The notes: generated by a model not told the origin, from the letters alone. Shown: positions 48,408 to 57,817, counted from the stretch's first letter. The stretch is 64,000 bases of DNA from Pseudomonas sp. GV085 (GCF_003050925.1 NZ_QAOV01000009.1:1-64000); one strand, 5' to 3'. Made by a program: numbers and translations.

Positions 48408-50936
48408 TCAGTACACGTCGCGGCGGTAGCGGCCCTGTTCGATCAGGCGCTCCACTTCGGCGGCGCCCAGCACTTCGTCGAGCACCTGGTCCACGCCCGA
48501 AGCCATGCCTTGAAGGCTGCCGCAGATGTAGATCAGCGCACCGTCCGCCAACCACTTCTTGAGCTCGGCTGCCGATTCACGCAGGCGATCCTGTACGTAA
48601 ATCTTTTCGGCCTGATCGCGGGAAAACGCCAGGTCGAGGCGCGCCAGATCACCATTGATCAGCCACTCCTCCAGCTCCTTTCGGCACAGGTAGTCGTGCT
48701 CGCGATGGCGCTCGCCAAACAGCAACCAGTGACGTTGCTGACCGTCGGCAATTCGCGCCTTGAGCAGGCTGCGCAACCCGGCCAGCCCCGTGCCATTGCC
48801 CAGCAGGATCATCGGCGCCGGTTGGGCCGGCAGATGGAAACCACTGTTGCGCCGTACGCGCAGGCTGATGGAGCAGCCTACAGGCGCGTGTTCGGTCAAC
48901 CAGCCGGAACCGACGCCGAGGTTGCCGTCGGCATGCACTTGCTGGCGCACGATCAGCTCGAGCATGCCATCGGCCGGGATCGACGCAATGGAATACTCGC
49001 GCATGGCCAACGGCACGAGGGCCTCAGCCAGCGCCTGCGCGTGCAGGCCGACCAGATGGGCGCGGTTCTCCGGCAACTGGCGGCTGGCCAGGGCCTGTTG
49101 GAGGGTTTCCTCCAGGCCGTTGAGGTGCACCTTGGTCTCACCGTGAATTCCCAGACCGTCGAGGAAATGCTCGATGACCCACGGGCAATTGCGCGGCAAC
49201 ACTTCCACCAGGTCGCCTGCCAGCCAACTGCTGGTGGTTGGTGCGCTGAGGCCCAGCAAGTACACGGGGGATCCGCTGCTGTCCGGGTTCAGCAGTTCAC
49301 GACGGGCCAGGGTCCAGTTGTCGTAGCTGGGCGCTTGCCAGGTGTCGACGGGGGCGTGGCCGGTCAGTTGGCCCAGTTGCTGTTGCCAGTGGCGCAACGC
49401 GTAAGGATCGCCGCTGTCGACTTCCACCGGGGCGAACAAGGTCTTGCTGCCGTGCTCGCCGAGCCAGGCGTGCAGGCGTTTGGCGAATCCGCAGAAGTGT
49501 TGATATTGCCGGTCGCCGAGGCCGAGGACCGCGTAGTTCAGGTGCTCCAGACTTGGCGTGCGGCCCAGTACCTTGCGTTCGAAACCCCTGGCGCTGTCCG
49601 GCGCTTCGCCGTCACCGAAGGTACTGACGACGAACAGTGCGTTGTACGAGTCCTGCAAGTCCTGCTCGCTGACGTCCGCCAGCGGCTGCACCTTCACCGG
49701 TAGCCCTGCGGCCTGCAATTGCCCGGCGGTCTGCCAGGCCAGCTGCTCGGCGAACCCGCTCTGGCTGGCGAAACCGATCAGCCAGGCCGATGCATCGCTG
49801 CCTGGTTGTACAAGGCCTTGGCGTGCATCTTTGATCTGGCGTTTTTTGCGGCGACGATCCAGGTACAGCAACCAGCCGGTGACGAAGAACAGCGGCATGC
49901 TCAGCGCGGTGAGGGTCAGGATGATCCGACCGACGATGCCGAAGTAGCTGCCGACGTGCAGCGCATAAATGCTGGTCAGCAGTTGCGCCTTGAGGCTCTT
50001 GTCGCTGTAGCGATCAACCTGTTTGACCACGCCGGTGGCCGGGTCGAGGGTGATCTGGTTCAAGGCGCGGTCGTGCGGCGAGGTTTTCAGCAGGAAGTAA
50101 ACGGTCGCTGGTTGGCCGGCCACTGGCGGCATACGCACGTTATAAGAACTGAGTTGCGGGCCGGCCGCGCTGTAGATGCTGCTCCACATGGCCGAGTAAT
50201 CGGCTGTTGGTGCAGGACCTTCCGGCGCCGGGCCACGTCCGCCGCGAACGCGCTCGTTCTGCGGTGAGTCAGAGAGCAATCGGGTCAGGCCCTTGTTGTA
50301 CCACTCGTAGGACCAGGACAACCCGGTCAACGCCGCCAGGAGGTAAAACACCAGGCACCAGGTGCCAGCCACCGAGTGCAGGTCCCAATTGAAACTGCGA
50401 CCCTTTTTCTTCCAGTCCAGGGTCAGCCAGGCGCGCCAGCTTTTCCACTGGCGGGGCCAGCGCAGGTACAGCCCGGAAAGACAGAAGAACACCAGAATCA
50501 GTGTGCAGGCGCCGGTGATCTGCCGACCCGTGTCGCCCATGGCGAGGAAGCGGTGCAGTTGCAGCATCAGGCCGAAGAAGCCCTGGCCGGTAGCGTCGCC
50601 CAGGAGCTCGGCGGTGTACGGATCGAAGTAGCGCATCTCGCCACGGCGTTCACCCGGTGGCGGGGTGAACCACACTTTGGCGGCATCGCCGCTGTCGGTT
50701 TCCACCGTGAGCATCGAGACTTTTTTACTTGACGCGGCTTCGATGTGCTCCACCAGTTCGGCGGGCGGCAGGACACCGGCGACCTGTTTTTCGACCTGCA
50801 ACACGGAAGGGTTGAGTGTGCTCAGGATTTCATCCTGAAACGACACCGTCGCCCCGGTGATGCCCATCAGGGCCAGGACCAGCCCGGCGCTGATGCCGAA
50901 AAACCAGTGCAACTGGAACAGGGTTTTCTTCAACAC
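48408..50936 (-). CDS. piuB: PiuB-like PepSY membrane flavoprotein reductase
   Basis: An 842-residue fusion. Residues about 1-375 form a PepSY-TM region with four membrane segments (first at about 12-32), typical of iron-regulated membrane proteins. Residues about 385-520 are a flavodoxin-like FMN domain (FASQSGFAEQLAWQTAG, VSTFGDGEAPDSA, LGLGDRQYQHFC). Residues about 560-842 are a sulfite-reductase/CPR-type FAD and NAD(P)H module (ILLGNGTGLAGL, IYICGSLQGMASGVD). This architecture could move electrons from NAD(P)H across the membrane, plausibly to reduce siderophore-bound Fe3+. The start is a GTG. It lies downstream of the piuA-like receptor, matching PAO1 piuB/piuA order; the substrate is unproven. 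Confidence 0.88.
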   Translation of the reverse strand: MLKKTLFQLHWFFGISAGLVLALMGITGATVSFQDEILSTLNPSVLQVEKQVAGVLPPAELVEHIEAASSKKVSMLTVETDSGDAAKVWFTPPPGERRGEMRYFDPYTAELLGDATGQGFFGLMLQLHRFLAMGDTGRQITGACTLILVFFCLSGLYLRWPRQWKSWRAWLTLDWKKKGRSFNWDLHSVAGTWCLVFYLLAALTGLSWSYEWYNKGLTRLLSDSPQNERVRGGRGPAPEGPAPTADYSAMWSSIYSAAGPQLSSYNVRMPPVAGQPATVYFLLKTSPHDRALNQITLDPATGVVKQVDRYSDKSLKAQLLTSIYALHVGSYFGIVGRIILTLTALSMPLFFVTGWLLYLDRRRKKRQIKDARQGLVQPGSDASAWLIGFASQSGFAEQLAWQTAGQLQAAGLPVKVQPLADVSEQDLQDSYNALFVVSTFGDGEAPDSARGFERKVLGRTPSLEHLNYAVLGLGDRQYQHFCGFAKRLHAWLGEHGSKTLFAPVEVDSGDPYALRHWQQQLGQLTGHAPVDTWQAPSYDNWTLARRELLNPDSSGSPVYLLGLSAPTTSSWLAGDLVEVLPRNCPWVIEHFLDGLGIHGETKVHLNGLEETLQQALASRQLPENRAHLVGLHAQALAEALVPLAMREYSIASIPADGMLELIVRQQVHADGNLGVGSGWLTEHAPVGCSISLRVRRNSGFHLPAQPAPMILLGNGTGLAGLRSLLKARIADGQQRHWLLFGERHREHDYLCRKELEEWLINGDLARLDLAFSRDQAEKIYVQDRLRESAAELKKWLADGALIYICGSLQGMASGVDQVLDEVLGAAEVERLIEQGRYRRDVY

Positions 50937-51075
50937 GTCGCTCGCCTTGTTCGTTCAAGTTGATTCATCACGGCGCGCATTATGCCGTGGGGTTGTCGAG
51001 AAGCATTCTTTTTTACGCACAAAGGCCCCATTCATGTGGATGAACGGGGCTACCGCTGATTTCAACCTTCACCCC

Positions 51076-51181
51076 TCCTGTAGGAGCGAGCTCGCTCGCG
51101 ATGGTCGTCAACGATGACGCGTAAAGCCTGACACCCCGCGTCGTTCTCCGGTCCATCGCGAGCAAGCTCGCTCCTACAGGA
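51076..51181. repeat. REP-type inverted pair, family B
   Basis: TCCTGTAGGAGCGAGCTCGC ... GCAAGCTCGCTCCTACAGGA between piuA and piuB. The left arm has a variant centre (GAGCTCGCTCGC). The spacer begins TCGTCAACGATGACGCGT, as in the copy at 48283. Confidence 0.92.
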
Positions 51182-51201
51182 GGTTGTTGGTCACATTTCC
51201 G

Positions 51202-53526
51202 TTAGAAGTGGAAGTTGGTGCTCAGCAACGCGGTACGACCGGCCGCCTGGTTGGCGAAGTGAGTCGAGAACGCCTTGTCGTAGTAGGTTTCGTCGGTCAG
51301 GTTCTGCACGTTCAGTTGCAGGTCGACGTTCTTGGTCAGTTTGTAGGCTGCCATCGCGTCGTAACGAACGTAGGAATCAACCATGGTGGTGTTGGCGGCA
51401 CTGCCGAACACGTCATCGACATAGAACGCACCGCCACCGATGGTCAGCCTTGGCGTGACCTGATAGGTCGTCCACAGGCTGGCGCTGTTTTTCGGCGTGT
51501 TAGGCAATTCGTTGCCATCGTTGGCTTTGTTGGCCGGCAGGTCACCACCATCGATTTGCTCGCTGTCCATGTAGGCGTAGCCGGCGAAGACTTGCCATTT
51601 GTCGGTGAGCTTGCCGCTGGCTGACAGTTCGATACCTTGAACGCGGGTTTTGCCGACGTTTTCAAACGTGGTGGTGTTGGTCTGCACACGAGCGTTGTCT
51701 TTCTCGGTGCGGAAGATATCGGCGGTCAACGACAGGCGATTGTTCAGCAGATCCCACTTGGTACCGATTTCGTAGTTCTTGGTGGTTTCCGGCTCCATGT
51801 CGCTTTTCAGCAGGTTGCCGTTTCGATCCGGCGTGCCACCCAACGGGTTGCCTTCCGAACCTTCGCCAAGGGTGTTGCCCGGCGGAGTGGCAGACGTCGC
51901 GTAGGAGGCATAGATGCTGCCGTTATCCGCTGGTTTGTACACCACGCCGAACTGACCGGTGACGAATTCGCTGGTGTCATCGCCCTTGGACGTGGTCACG
52001 CTGGAACCGTTGAAGGTCTTGTATTCGGTGTCGAAATGGTCGTAACGCAGCCCCATGTTTATCAGCCACTGCTCGGACAACGTCAGGGTGTCGAACACAT
52101 ACAGCGCATAGGTATTGGCCTTGGTGTCGGTGCCGGCATAGTTGCGCGAGATGGCACCGCTCCACGGATCATTCGGGGTCGGGTTGGATAGCGAGGTGCA
52201 GTTGAAGCCGCTTGGCGCGCCGATCAGTGCCGGTGAGCAGTTGGTGGTCACCGCTGCCGTTCCCGGGGTGGTGTCCGTGTTGACGTTGTACGAGGACTTT
52301 TCGCTTTCCTCGTGGGTGTATTCGACACCGGTGGAGAAGCTGTTCTTGAACCCGGCAATGTAGACATCGCCAAACAGGTCGGTCTGGTTGGTGGTGGTCT
52401 CGGTGTTGCTCACGCGGGTGTTCGCCCGGCGCCAGACGCTGCCGTTGTTGACGTTGCCTTTACTGTCGTCCGGCTGGGTCAGGATGTAATCCTGCATGCT
52501 GGAGCCGTGACGCAGGGTGTTCTTGATGGTCAGCGAGTCGCTCAGGTCGTGCTCGATGGCGAAGGTCGCGGTGTCGGTGCGGGTCTTGCGGAAGTCGCGG
52601 TCGGTCAGACCGTAGAAATTGCTGCTGTCACCACCGTCATTCGGCTTGTCCGGGTTGGCCTTTGTGCGTGCAGCGGAACCTGCGGCCGGGATGGAGTACG
52701 GAATGCCCGAGTCCGGCGTGTCGTTGCTTTCGAGGTGGTAGTAGTCGAGGTTGACGCGAGTGTCCGTACCCAGGCCGAAGGCCAGGGACGGTGCCACACC
52801 CCAACGGTCGTAATCGACGCTGTCACGCCCGGCGACATTGCTCTCGTGGCTCAGCAGGTTCAGACGGCCAGCGGCGGTGTCGGTGAACTGATAGTTGCCG
52901 TCGAAGGTGTAGCGCTGGGTCTGGTCGGAGCCCCAGGTGAAACCACCGTCGAGCGAATCGCCCAGGTGCGCTTTCTTGCTGACCAGGTTGATGCTGCCGC
53001 CGGCTGCGCCACGGCCGCCGATCGCGGAGTTCGGGCCCTTGCTGACTTCGATCGATTCAACGGCGAAGATCTCGCGGCTCTGGGAGCCGGTATCGCGTAC
53101 GCCGTCCAGATAGGTGTCGCCCTGGGCGTCAAAGCCGCGGATGAATGGGCGGTCGCCCTGCGGGTTGCCGCCTTCACCGGCACCGAAGGTGATGCCCGGA
53201 ACGGTGCGCAGCGCGTCCTGCAAGTTGAGCGAGCCGGTGTCTTTCAGGACTTGTTGCGGAACAACGGTCACCGAGCGCGGTGTGTCGATCAGCGGCGCAG
53301 TGTACTTGGGCGAGGAGGCTTTCTCGACGTTGTAGGTCGTCTCGTCCTGGGCTTCACCGGTGATGGCGGTGGCGCCCAGCGAAATCACTTTGTCCGGTGC
53401 TTTTTCGTCGGTTTTTTCCGCCGCGAAAACCATGTGGCCCGCAGAGCCGGCAGTAATCGCCATGCCGATGGCCGATGCGAGCAAACGTGGTGAACTGACC
53501 GGTACTTGTGGTTGTTGACGCGACAT
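51202..53526 (-). CDS. piuA: TonB-dependent siderophore receptor, PiuA type
   Basis: A 774-residue outer-membrane receptor for a catechol-type ferric siderophore. PAO1 PiuA is an entry route for siderophore-conjugated antibiotics. A signal peptide spans about 1-35, followed by a likely TonB-box region. The plug domain (about 70-190) has IDTPRSVTVVPQQVL and FIRGFDAQGDTYLDGVRD. A 22-strand barrel fills the rest and ends in the aromatic NFHF, the usual BamA signal. The start at 53526 is supported by GGGGAGGGG upstream. A Fur-box-like sequence lies about 65 bases upstream. Confidence 0.93.
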   Translation of the reverse strand: MSRQQPQVPVSSPRLLASAIGMAITAGSAGHMVFAAEKTDEKAPDKVISLGATAITGEAQDETTYNVEKASSPKYTAPLIDTPRSVTVVPQQVLKDTGSLNLQDALRTVPGITFGAGEGGNPQGDRPFIRGFDAQGDTYLDGVRDTGSQSREIFAVESIEVSKGPNSAIGGRGAAGGSINLVSKKAHLGDSLDGGFTWGSDQTQRYTFDGNYQFTDTAAGRLNLLSHESNVAGRDSVDYDRWGVAPSLAFGLGTDTRVNLDYYHLESNDTPDSGIPYSIPAAGSAARTKANPDKPNDGGDSSNFYGLTDRDFRKTRTDTATFAIEHDLSDSLTIKNTLRHGSSMQDYILTQPDDSKGNVNNGSVWRRANTRVSNTETTTNQTDLFGDVYIAGFKNSFSTGVEYTHEESEKSSYNVNTDTTPGTAAVTTNCSPALIGAPSGFNCTSLSNPTPNDPWSGAISRNYAGTDTKANTYALYVFDTLTLSEQWLINMGLRYDHFDTEYKTFNGSSVTTSKGDDTSEFVTGQFGVVYKPADNGSIYASYATSATPPGNTLGEGSEGNPLGGTPDRNGNLLKSDMEPETTKNYEIGTKWDLLNNRLSLTADIFRTEKDNARVQTNTTTFENVGKTRVQGIELSASGKLTDKWQVFAGYAYMDSEQIDGGDLPANKANDGNELPNTPKNSASLWTTYQVTPRLTIGGGAFYVDDVFGSAANTTMVDSYVRYDAMAAYKLTKNVDLQLNVQNLTDETYYDKAFSTHFANQAAGRTALLSTNFHF

Positions 53527-53591
53527 TTGAATTCCCCTCCCCAAGGATTTGAGGCGGCGGAATATAGGGTAAATACGTATTTGTAACAATT

Positions 53592-53610
53592 GATAAATAT
53601 TACTATTCGC
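53592..53610. promoter_or_regulatory. Fur-box-like site between piuA and piuC
   Basis: The 19 bases starting GATAAATATTACTATTCGC match the Fur consensus GATAATGATAATCATTATC at about 12 positions, in an AT-rich divergent promoter region. One site could control both the receptor/reductase arm and the piuC arm. Confidence 0.65.
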
Positions 53611-53733
53611 ACTAAATTTACATTCTTTACAATTTACCCTTACGGTTTTTGCTGACTCACTCGTCAGATGTGTTTTACACGGGCAATAAGAATCAATACC
53701 ATTGGCGCCCCTTTGTTTTCAGGTGTCTTTGTC

Positions 53734-54414
53734 ATGCTGCTGCACATTCCCGGCCTGTTCGAAAAAGACGAGGTGCAGCGCATTCGCGAAGCTCTGGAAC
53801 ACGCCGATTGGGCTGATGGCAAGATCACCGCCGGCTACCAGTCGGCCAAGGCCAAGCACAATTTGCAGCTGCCTGAAGGGCATCCGCTGGCCAAGGAGAT
53901 CGGCGCGGCGATGCTGGAGCGGTTGTGGAAAAACCCGCTGTTCATGTCGGCTGCACTGCCGCACAAAGTCTTTCCTCCGTTAGTGAACTGTTACACCGCC
54001 GGTGGCAGTTTCGACTTCCACATCGACAACGCGGTGCGTCAGCCCAAAGGCGGCATCGAGCGGGTGCGTACGGACTTGTCCGCCACGCTATTCTTCAGCG
54101 AGCCCGAGGATTACGACGGTGGCGAACTGGAAATCCAGGACACCTTCGGCACCCAACGGGTGAAGCTGCCTGCCGGTGACATGGTGCTGTACCCCGGCAC
54201 CAGTCTGCACAAGGTCAATGCGGTGACGCGCGGAACGCGACTCGCCTCGTTTTTCTGGACGCAAAGCCTGGTGCGCGAAGACAGCCAGCGCGCCCTGTTG
54301 TTCGAGATGGACGGAGCCATCCAGCAACTGACCCGTGATGTGCCCGATCATCCGTCACTGATCCGCCTGACCGGCACTTATCACAATCTGCTGCGTCGCT
54401 GGGTCGAGGTGTAA
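53734..54414 (+). CDS. piuC: PKHD-type Fe(II)/2-oxoglutarate hydroxylase PiuC
   Basis: A 226-residue member of the PiuC/YbiX family of iron- and 2-oxoglutarate-dependent oxygenases. The metal triad is visible as FHIDNAV (His 96, Asp 98) and SLHKVN (His 159), with the 2-oxoglutarate-binding Arg 169 in RGTRLASFF. Spacing is the same as in E. coli YbiX. Its substrate is unknown; its place beside a siderophore receptor suggests siderophore modification or control. The start at 53734 (MLLHIPGLF) matches the family. The next gene begins at the base after its stop codon. Confidence 0.94.
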   Translation: MLLHIPGLFEKDEVQRIREALEHADWADGKITAGYQSAKAKHNLQLPEGHPLAKEIGAAMLERLWKNPLFMSAALPHKVFPPLVNCYTAGGSFDFHIDNAVRQPKGGIERVRTDLSATLFFSEPEDYDGGELEIQDTFGTQRVKLPAGDMVLYPGTSLHKVNAVTRGTRLASFFWTQSLVREDSQRALLFEMDGAIQQLTRDVPDHPSLIRLTGTYHNLLRRWVEV

Positions 54415-55182
54415 GTGGCGGATTTTCGTTTACGCCGCGAGGAATTGCTCGACGGTGAGCGCCTGCGGTCCATGCTCGACGAAAGCCCGGCCCGCGCGGC
54501 CCAGGCCATCCTGATTGCCGCTCGGGAAGGTGAAGTCGAAGCCCAGGCCTTGCTCGGGCAGATCCTGCTCGACGGCCAGGGTATCGCGCCGGACCAGGCG
54601 CTGGCGCTGAACTGGTTCGGCATAGCCGCGCGCCAGGGGCACCTGATGGCGCGCAACATGCTCGGTCGTTGTCATGAACATGGCTGGGGCTGTGTTGCCG
54701 ACGCCACGATTGCGGCGCGGCATTATCGGATCGCAGCTGAAGGAGGGCTGGATTGGGCGATGTACAACTTCGCCAATCTGCTGGCCACCGGGCGCGGTGT
54801 AGCCGAGGATCAGGCGCTGGCGCTTAGCTGGTATCGGCGTGCGGCGGACCTTGGCCATGCGAAGTCGATGAACCTGCTGGGGCGCTATCTGGAGGAAGGC
54901 CGATTTTGCCAGGCCGACCCGGATGCCGCTTTCGAGTGGTATCGACGTTCTGCCAAGGGTGGGGATTTCCGCGGGCAATTCAGCTATGCGGCTGTTCTGG
55001 CGCAGGACGGGAAAATCGAAGAGGCCTTGGTGTGGTTGCACAAGGCATTGGCGGCAGGGAACCTGAACTTCCTGCGCGTCAGCGGCCAGGCACTGTTACA
55101 CGCTCCTCACCCGGATCTGCGGGCATTGGCGCCGTGCTTTGAACAGCGTGCCGTGCAATTGCAAAATCAGGCGCTGGCATGA
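54415..55182 (+). CDS. Sel1/TPR-repeat protein of the piu locus
   Basis: A 255-residue soluble protein made of Sel1-like repeats, for example ARNMLGRCHEHGWGC, AMYNFANLLATGRGVAED and SMNLLGRYLEEGRFCQ. The region from about 35 to 220 is repeat. The GTG start directly follows the piuC stop (TAAGTG). PAO1 has a comparable gene next to piuC. Sel1 repeats mediate protein contacts, so a scaffolding role for the iron locus is possible but unproven. Confidence 0.88.
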   Translation: MADFRLRREELLDGERLRSMLDESPARAAQAILIAAREGEVEAQALLGQILLDGQGIAPDQALALNWFGIAARQGHLMARNMLGRCHEHGWGCVADATIAARHYRIAAEGGLDWAMYNFANLLATGRGVAEDQALALSWYRRAADLGHAKSMNLLGRYLEEGRFCQADPDAAFEWYRRSAKGGDFRGQFSYAAVLAQDGKIEEALVWLHKALAAGNLNFLRVSGQALLHAPHPDLRALAPCFEQRAVQLQNQALA

Positions 55183-55207
55183 GCATGTGGGTATGACAGT
55201 CATTGAG

Positions 55208-55241
55208 GCGAGCGAAAAGGCAGCTCAGGGTTTTCGCTCGC
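55208..55241. terminator. Bidirectional terminator between the Sel1 gene and the toxin cassette
   Basis: GCGAGCGAAAA / TTTTCGCTCGC, 11 perfect pairs with a 12-base loop, between converging genes. Confidence 0.8.
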
Positions 55242-55281
55242 ATTAATCGAAGTTGCCGCAAACAACCGGATCGAAACCGGT

Positions 55282-56295
55282 TTAGCTCTTCCATTCCCCG
55301 CGCAGAGGCTTCATATGCTTCATGAAAATATCTGATTGTTCAATGAAGCGTTTAACCACCGACTCGAGATCGTCGCTCTCGTCATGTTCGGTAAGTTTCA
55401 GGAACTTATTAATTACGTCGACGAGAACACTCAATTCTTGTATGTAGGATTCTCTGGGTGTTTGTACGGATTGAAATTCCTCCAACTGATTTTTTTGATC
55501 CAGTAGAATTTTTATATCTTGACTGATGCGAGCCAGATTGCGGCGGCGGTCATCCAGTTGTTTTTGAATCTGGCTTCTGGCCTGGATCAAGTTGTCATAC
55601 TTTATTCTGTCGCTGATTAAGTTGAGGATCTTGCCGGCAGCAGCAATGCCTGCCTTGACAAGTTCGATTTGAGGCGCGGACAGGTTGAGGTTGGCGAGTT
55701 TTTCAGTAGTTAGAAAAAACTCCTTGATGAGCGAGAAGGTATCTGTTGCTTCAATGAGTTTTATCGCCTCGTTCAGTTCTGATTCGTCTTTGAGTAGTCC
55801 TGCTATTGCACTTTCTTCTACTTGGATATACGGAGTGGCGTTGCTGATTGAAGTTTCCAGCTCTTTGATTCGGTATTGGTTGTCGCTGAGTGTCACTGCT
55901 TTCAGGTTTGTCAGGTTGTTGTTGAGTGCAGTCGAAAGCTTTAATGCTTCGGATGTCCCGTTTTCAATTAATGTTTTGATCTCATCGTAGAAGCTGTCTA
56001 TCGCCTCCTGCTGTTCCGGTGTAGGTATTTCTAATTTCAGTCTTTCAATGATGGTATGAAAGCGTTGGATTTCGCTAATGGGTAGCACCGTGGGGATCAG
56101 AGTCAGGGTGCTGAGTGCCTGCTTGTCGGTTGAGTTTATTTCTTCCTGTAGCGATTCTAATTGCTCCCTGAGTACGGGTAAATAAATTGTGCTCAATGTA
56201 CGGATTTTATAATTGAGTGCTTCCCTGTTCTCCTTGATTTTTTTCATGTCGGGTGCTGGGTATTGAAATGAGGTGTCTAGTGTATGTACGGTCAT
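55282..56295 (-). CDS. XaxB/YaxB-like binary pore-forming toxin subunit B
   Basis: A 337-residue, almost wholly helical protein with several coiled-coil stretches (about 35-60, 100-180, 225-285) and no signal peptide. Length, fold type and position after the XaxA-like gene agree with alpha-xenorhabdolysin subunit B (XaxB of Xenorhabdus, YaxB of Yersinia), which joins subunit A in a two-component alpha-helical pore. ATG follows AGGA at good spacing. DNA is clearly AT-richer than flanking core genes, suggesting acquisition. Identity rests on overall pattern and gene pairing, not on a diagnostic motif. Confidence 0.72.
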   Translation of the reverse strand: MTVHTLDTSFQYPAPDMKKIKENREALNYKIRTLSTIYLPVLREQLESLQEEINSTDKQALSTLTLIPTVLPISEIQRFHTIIERLKLEIPTPEQQEAIDSFYDEIKTLIENGTSEALKLSTALNNNLTNLKAVTLSDNQYRIKELETSISNATPYIQVEESAIAGLLKDESELNEAIKLIEATDTFSLIKEFFLTTEKLANLNLSAPQIELVKAGIAAAGKILNLISDRIKYDNLIQARSQIQKQLDDRRRNLARISQDIKILLDQKNQLEEFQSVQTPRESYIQELSVLVDVINKFLKLTEHDESDDLESVVKRFIEQSDIFMKHMKPLRGEWKS

Positions 56296-56354
56296 GATTG
56301 TCCTGTCTTTAAAAAGGAAGATTGATGGTAGGGGGGAGTTTGCACTTGCGGAGT

Positions 56355-57536
56355 TCAGGCGTTTCGGGTGGCGTTGTTAAAGGCTGTCAATAAATCGCCC
56401 GCCTGTTTTTTTATCGCCGACCAGTTATCCATCATCGTGGTTAGCCTGGAGACAAACGACACCAAGTACATGGCATTGGTAACGCCATCGAGTCTTTTAC
56501 TGGAAGAGTCGATATACGCCTGTATCAACTCCCAGAGACTTTCGAGGTTCGATGAACTGCCAGCAGCACCTTCGATCCTGACATGCAGGTCCTGTAGGCT
56601 GGTTTCGAATGCCCGCAACGATGCGAGGGTCGCATTGGTGGTTGCAATTTTTGTTTCGATTTCACGTCGTTCGGTTGTTAGCAGATCCAGTTCATTACGA
56701 GCCTTGTTGGCCTTGTCTCCATATATTGTAGAAGCAATGATAAAGCCAACTGCGCCACCGATGAGTCCCCACCATTTACTTTTGGTGTATTCTTCGATTT
56801 CCGCGAGTTTTTCGTTGATGCGCTGGTTGAGAATTTCAATCCTTTGATTGAACAGTTTTATTTTTTCGTCGAAGTTGTGGCTGTTGCACAGGGCTATTTT
56901 CAAACCCAGTGCCGGTTTCAGTGAGTTGCTGATTTCCCGTTTGAATTCGGTGATCTGGGCTTTGGTGATCTGCGTGCTTGCGCTGTGTTCGGTAATAACT
57001 GCTTTAAGCTCTTCAACCAGTCCCAGTAATGCCGGAATTTTTCGTTTCTCATCTCCAGTCAATTGGATTTTCGGTAGATTGTCGATTTCCTCCGGGCTCA
57101 GGCTGCCGATTTTTCCGATTCCACTGATGTAGCTGGGTAGTGTCATCAGGTAGTTGATGATGGATTGACTGCTTGAAGTGAAATTGTCGGCAAATACATG
57201 AAGATCCGAACCAACTCTCTTCATGTTTGATTCCAGCGGCGACCAGGTTTCAGCATGATTTCTCATGGATTTATACAATTTTTGCATATCGGCGGATTTA
57301 AGTCCGACAATATTCAGCTGGTCGTATTTGTGTATCTGTTCTATTTCATCAATTTCGATGGGCAGTGCCAGTCCGGCATTGACGTAGCGTCTGATTTTTC
57401 TGATATCGTCGTTTGTAACCAATAATCCTTGTTCACGCTCGACACCTTCGAGGGTGCCGGAAACGGCCCCCATGAAATCTGATGTCAGTGAGTTAAGTTC
57501 TTCGGCGGTAATGGTCTGTTCTTGAATGGCTAACAT
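56355..57536 (-). CDS. XaxA/YaxA-like binary pore-forming toxin subunit A
   Basis: A 393-residue helical protein. Long helices occupy about 60-130, 160-250 and 274-390. A single strongly hydrophobic insert lies at about 255-273 (KWWGLIGGAVGFIIASTIYG), flanked by coiled coil (LFNQRIEILNQRINEKL and the segment after DKANKARNELDLL). This is the layout of the membrane-inserting tip of alpha-xenorhabdolysin subunit A (about 400 residues in XaxA/YaxA). No signal peptide is present, as in those toxins. AAGGGA precedes the ATG. It lies 59 bases upstream of the subunit-B-like gene, the A-B order of the known operons. DNA is AT-rich relative to neighbours. Confidence 0.75.
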   Translation of the reverse strand: MLAIQEQTITAEELNSLTSDFMGAVSGTLEGVEREQGLLVTNDDIRKIRRYVNAGLALPIEIDEIEQIHKYDQLNIVGLKSADMQKLYKSMRNHAETWSPLESNMKRVGSDLHVFADNFTSSSQSIINYLMTLPSYISGIGKIGSLSPEEIDNLPKIQLTGDEKRKIPALLGLVEELKAVITEHSASTQITKAQITEFKREISNSLKPALGLKIALCNSHNFDEKIKLFNQRIEILNQRINEKLAEIEEYTKSKWWGLIGGAVGFIIASTIYGDKANKARNELDLLTTERREIETKIATTNATLASLRAFETSLQDLHVRIEGAAGSSSNLESLWELIQAYIDSSSKRLDGVTNAMYLVSFVSRLTTMMDNWSAIKKQAGDLLTAFNNATRNA

Positions 57537-57767
57537 GAAAATCCCTTTTATGTTTTTTCGTCATGGAGGTCCTTGTTGTTGCCGCTGAGAAAGTAATGGT
57601 GGTTGTGGTTAAAGTTAAGTCTGGAAGAATTTCAATGTGTGTCGGGTAGGGGGTGAAACTCTGCGCTTTGCTGTTTCTATTGGATAAAATGCAGCTTTCT
57701 GATATCGAAACTTAATGTGTTGTGAAGTCGCTTTGGAATCGCTCTCAAGATGAAATGGTGGAAATAA

Positions 57768-57801
57768 AAAAAAGGCCTGTGATTACTCACAGGCCTTTTT
57801 T
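57768..57801. terminator. Terminator after speC
   Basis: AAAAAAGGCCTGTG / CACAGGCCTTTTTT with a six-base loop, 17 bases past the speC stop. The 230 bases between it and the toxin gene are AT-rich and presumably hold the toxin promoter; I see no clear consensus there. Confidence 0.9.
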
Positions 57802-57817
57802 GTACAGCGGGCAGAAT

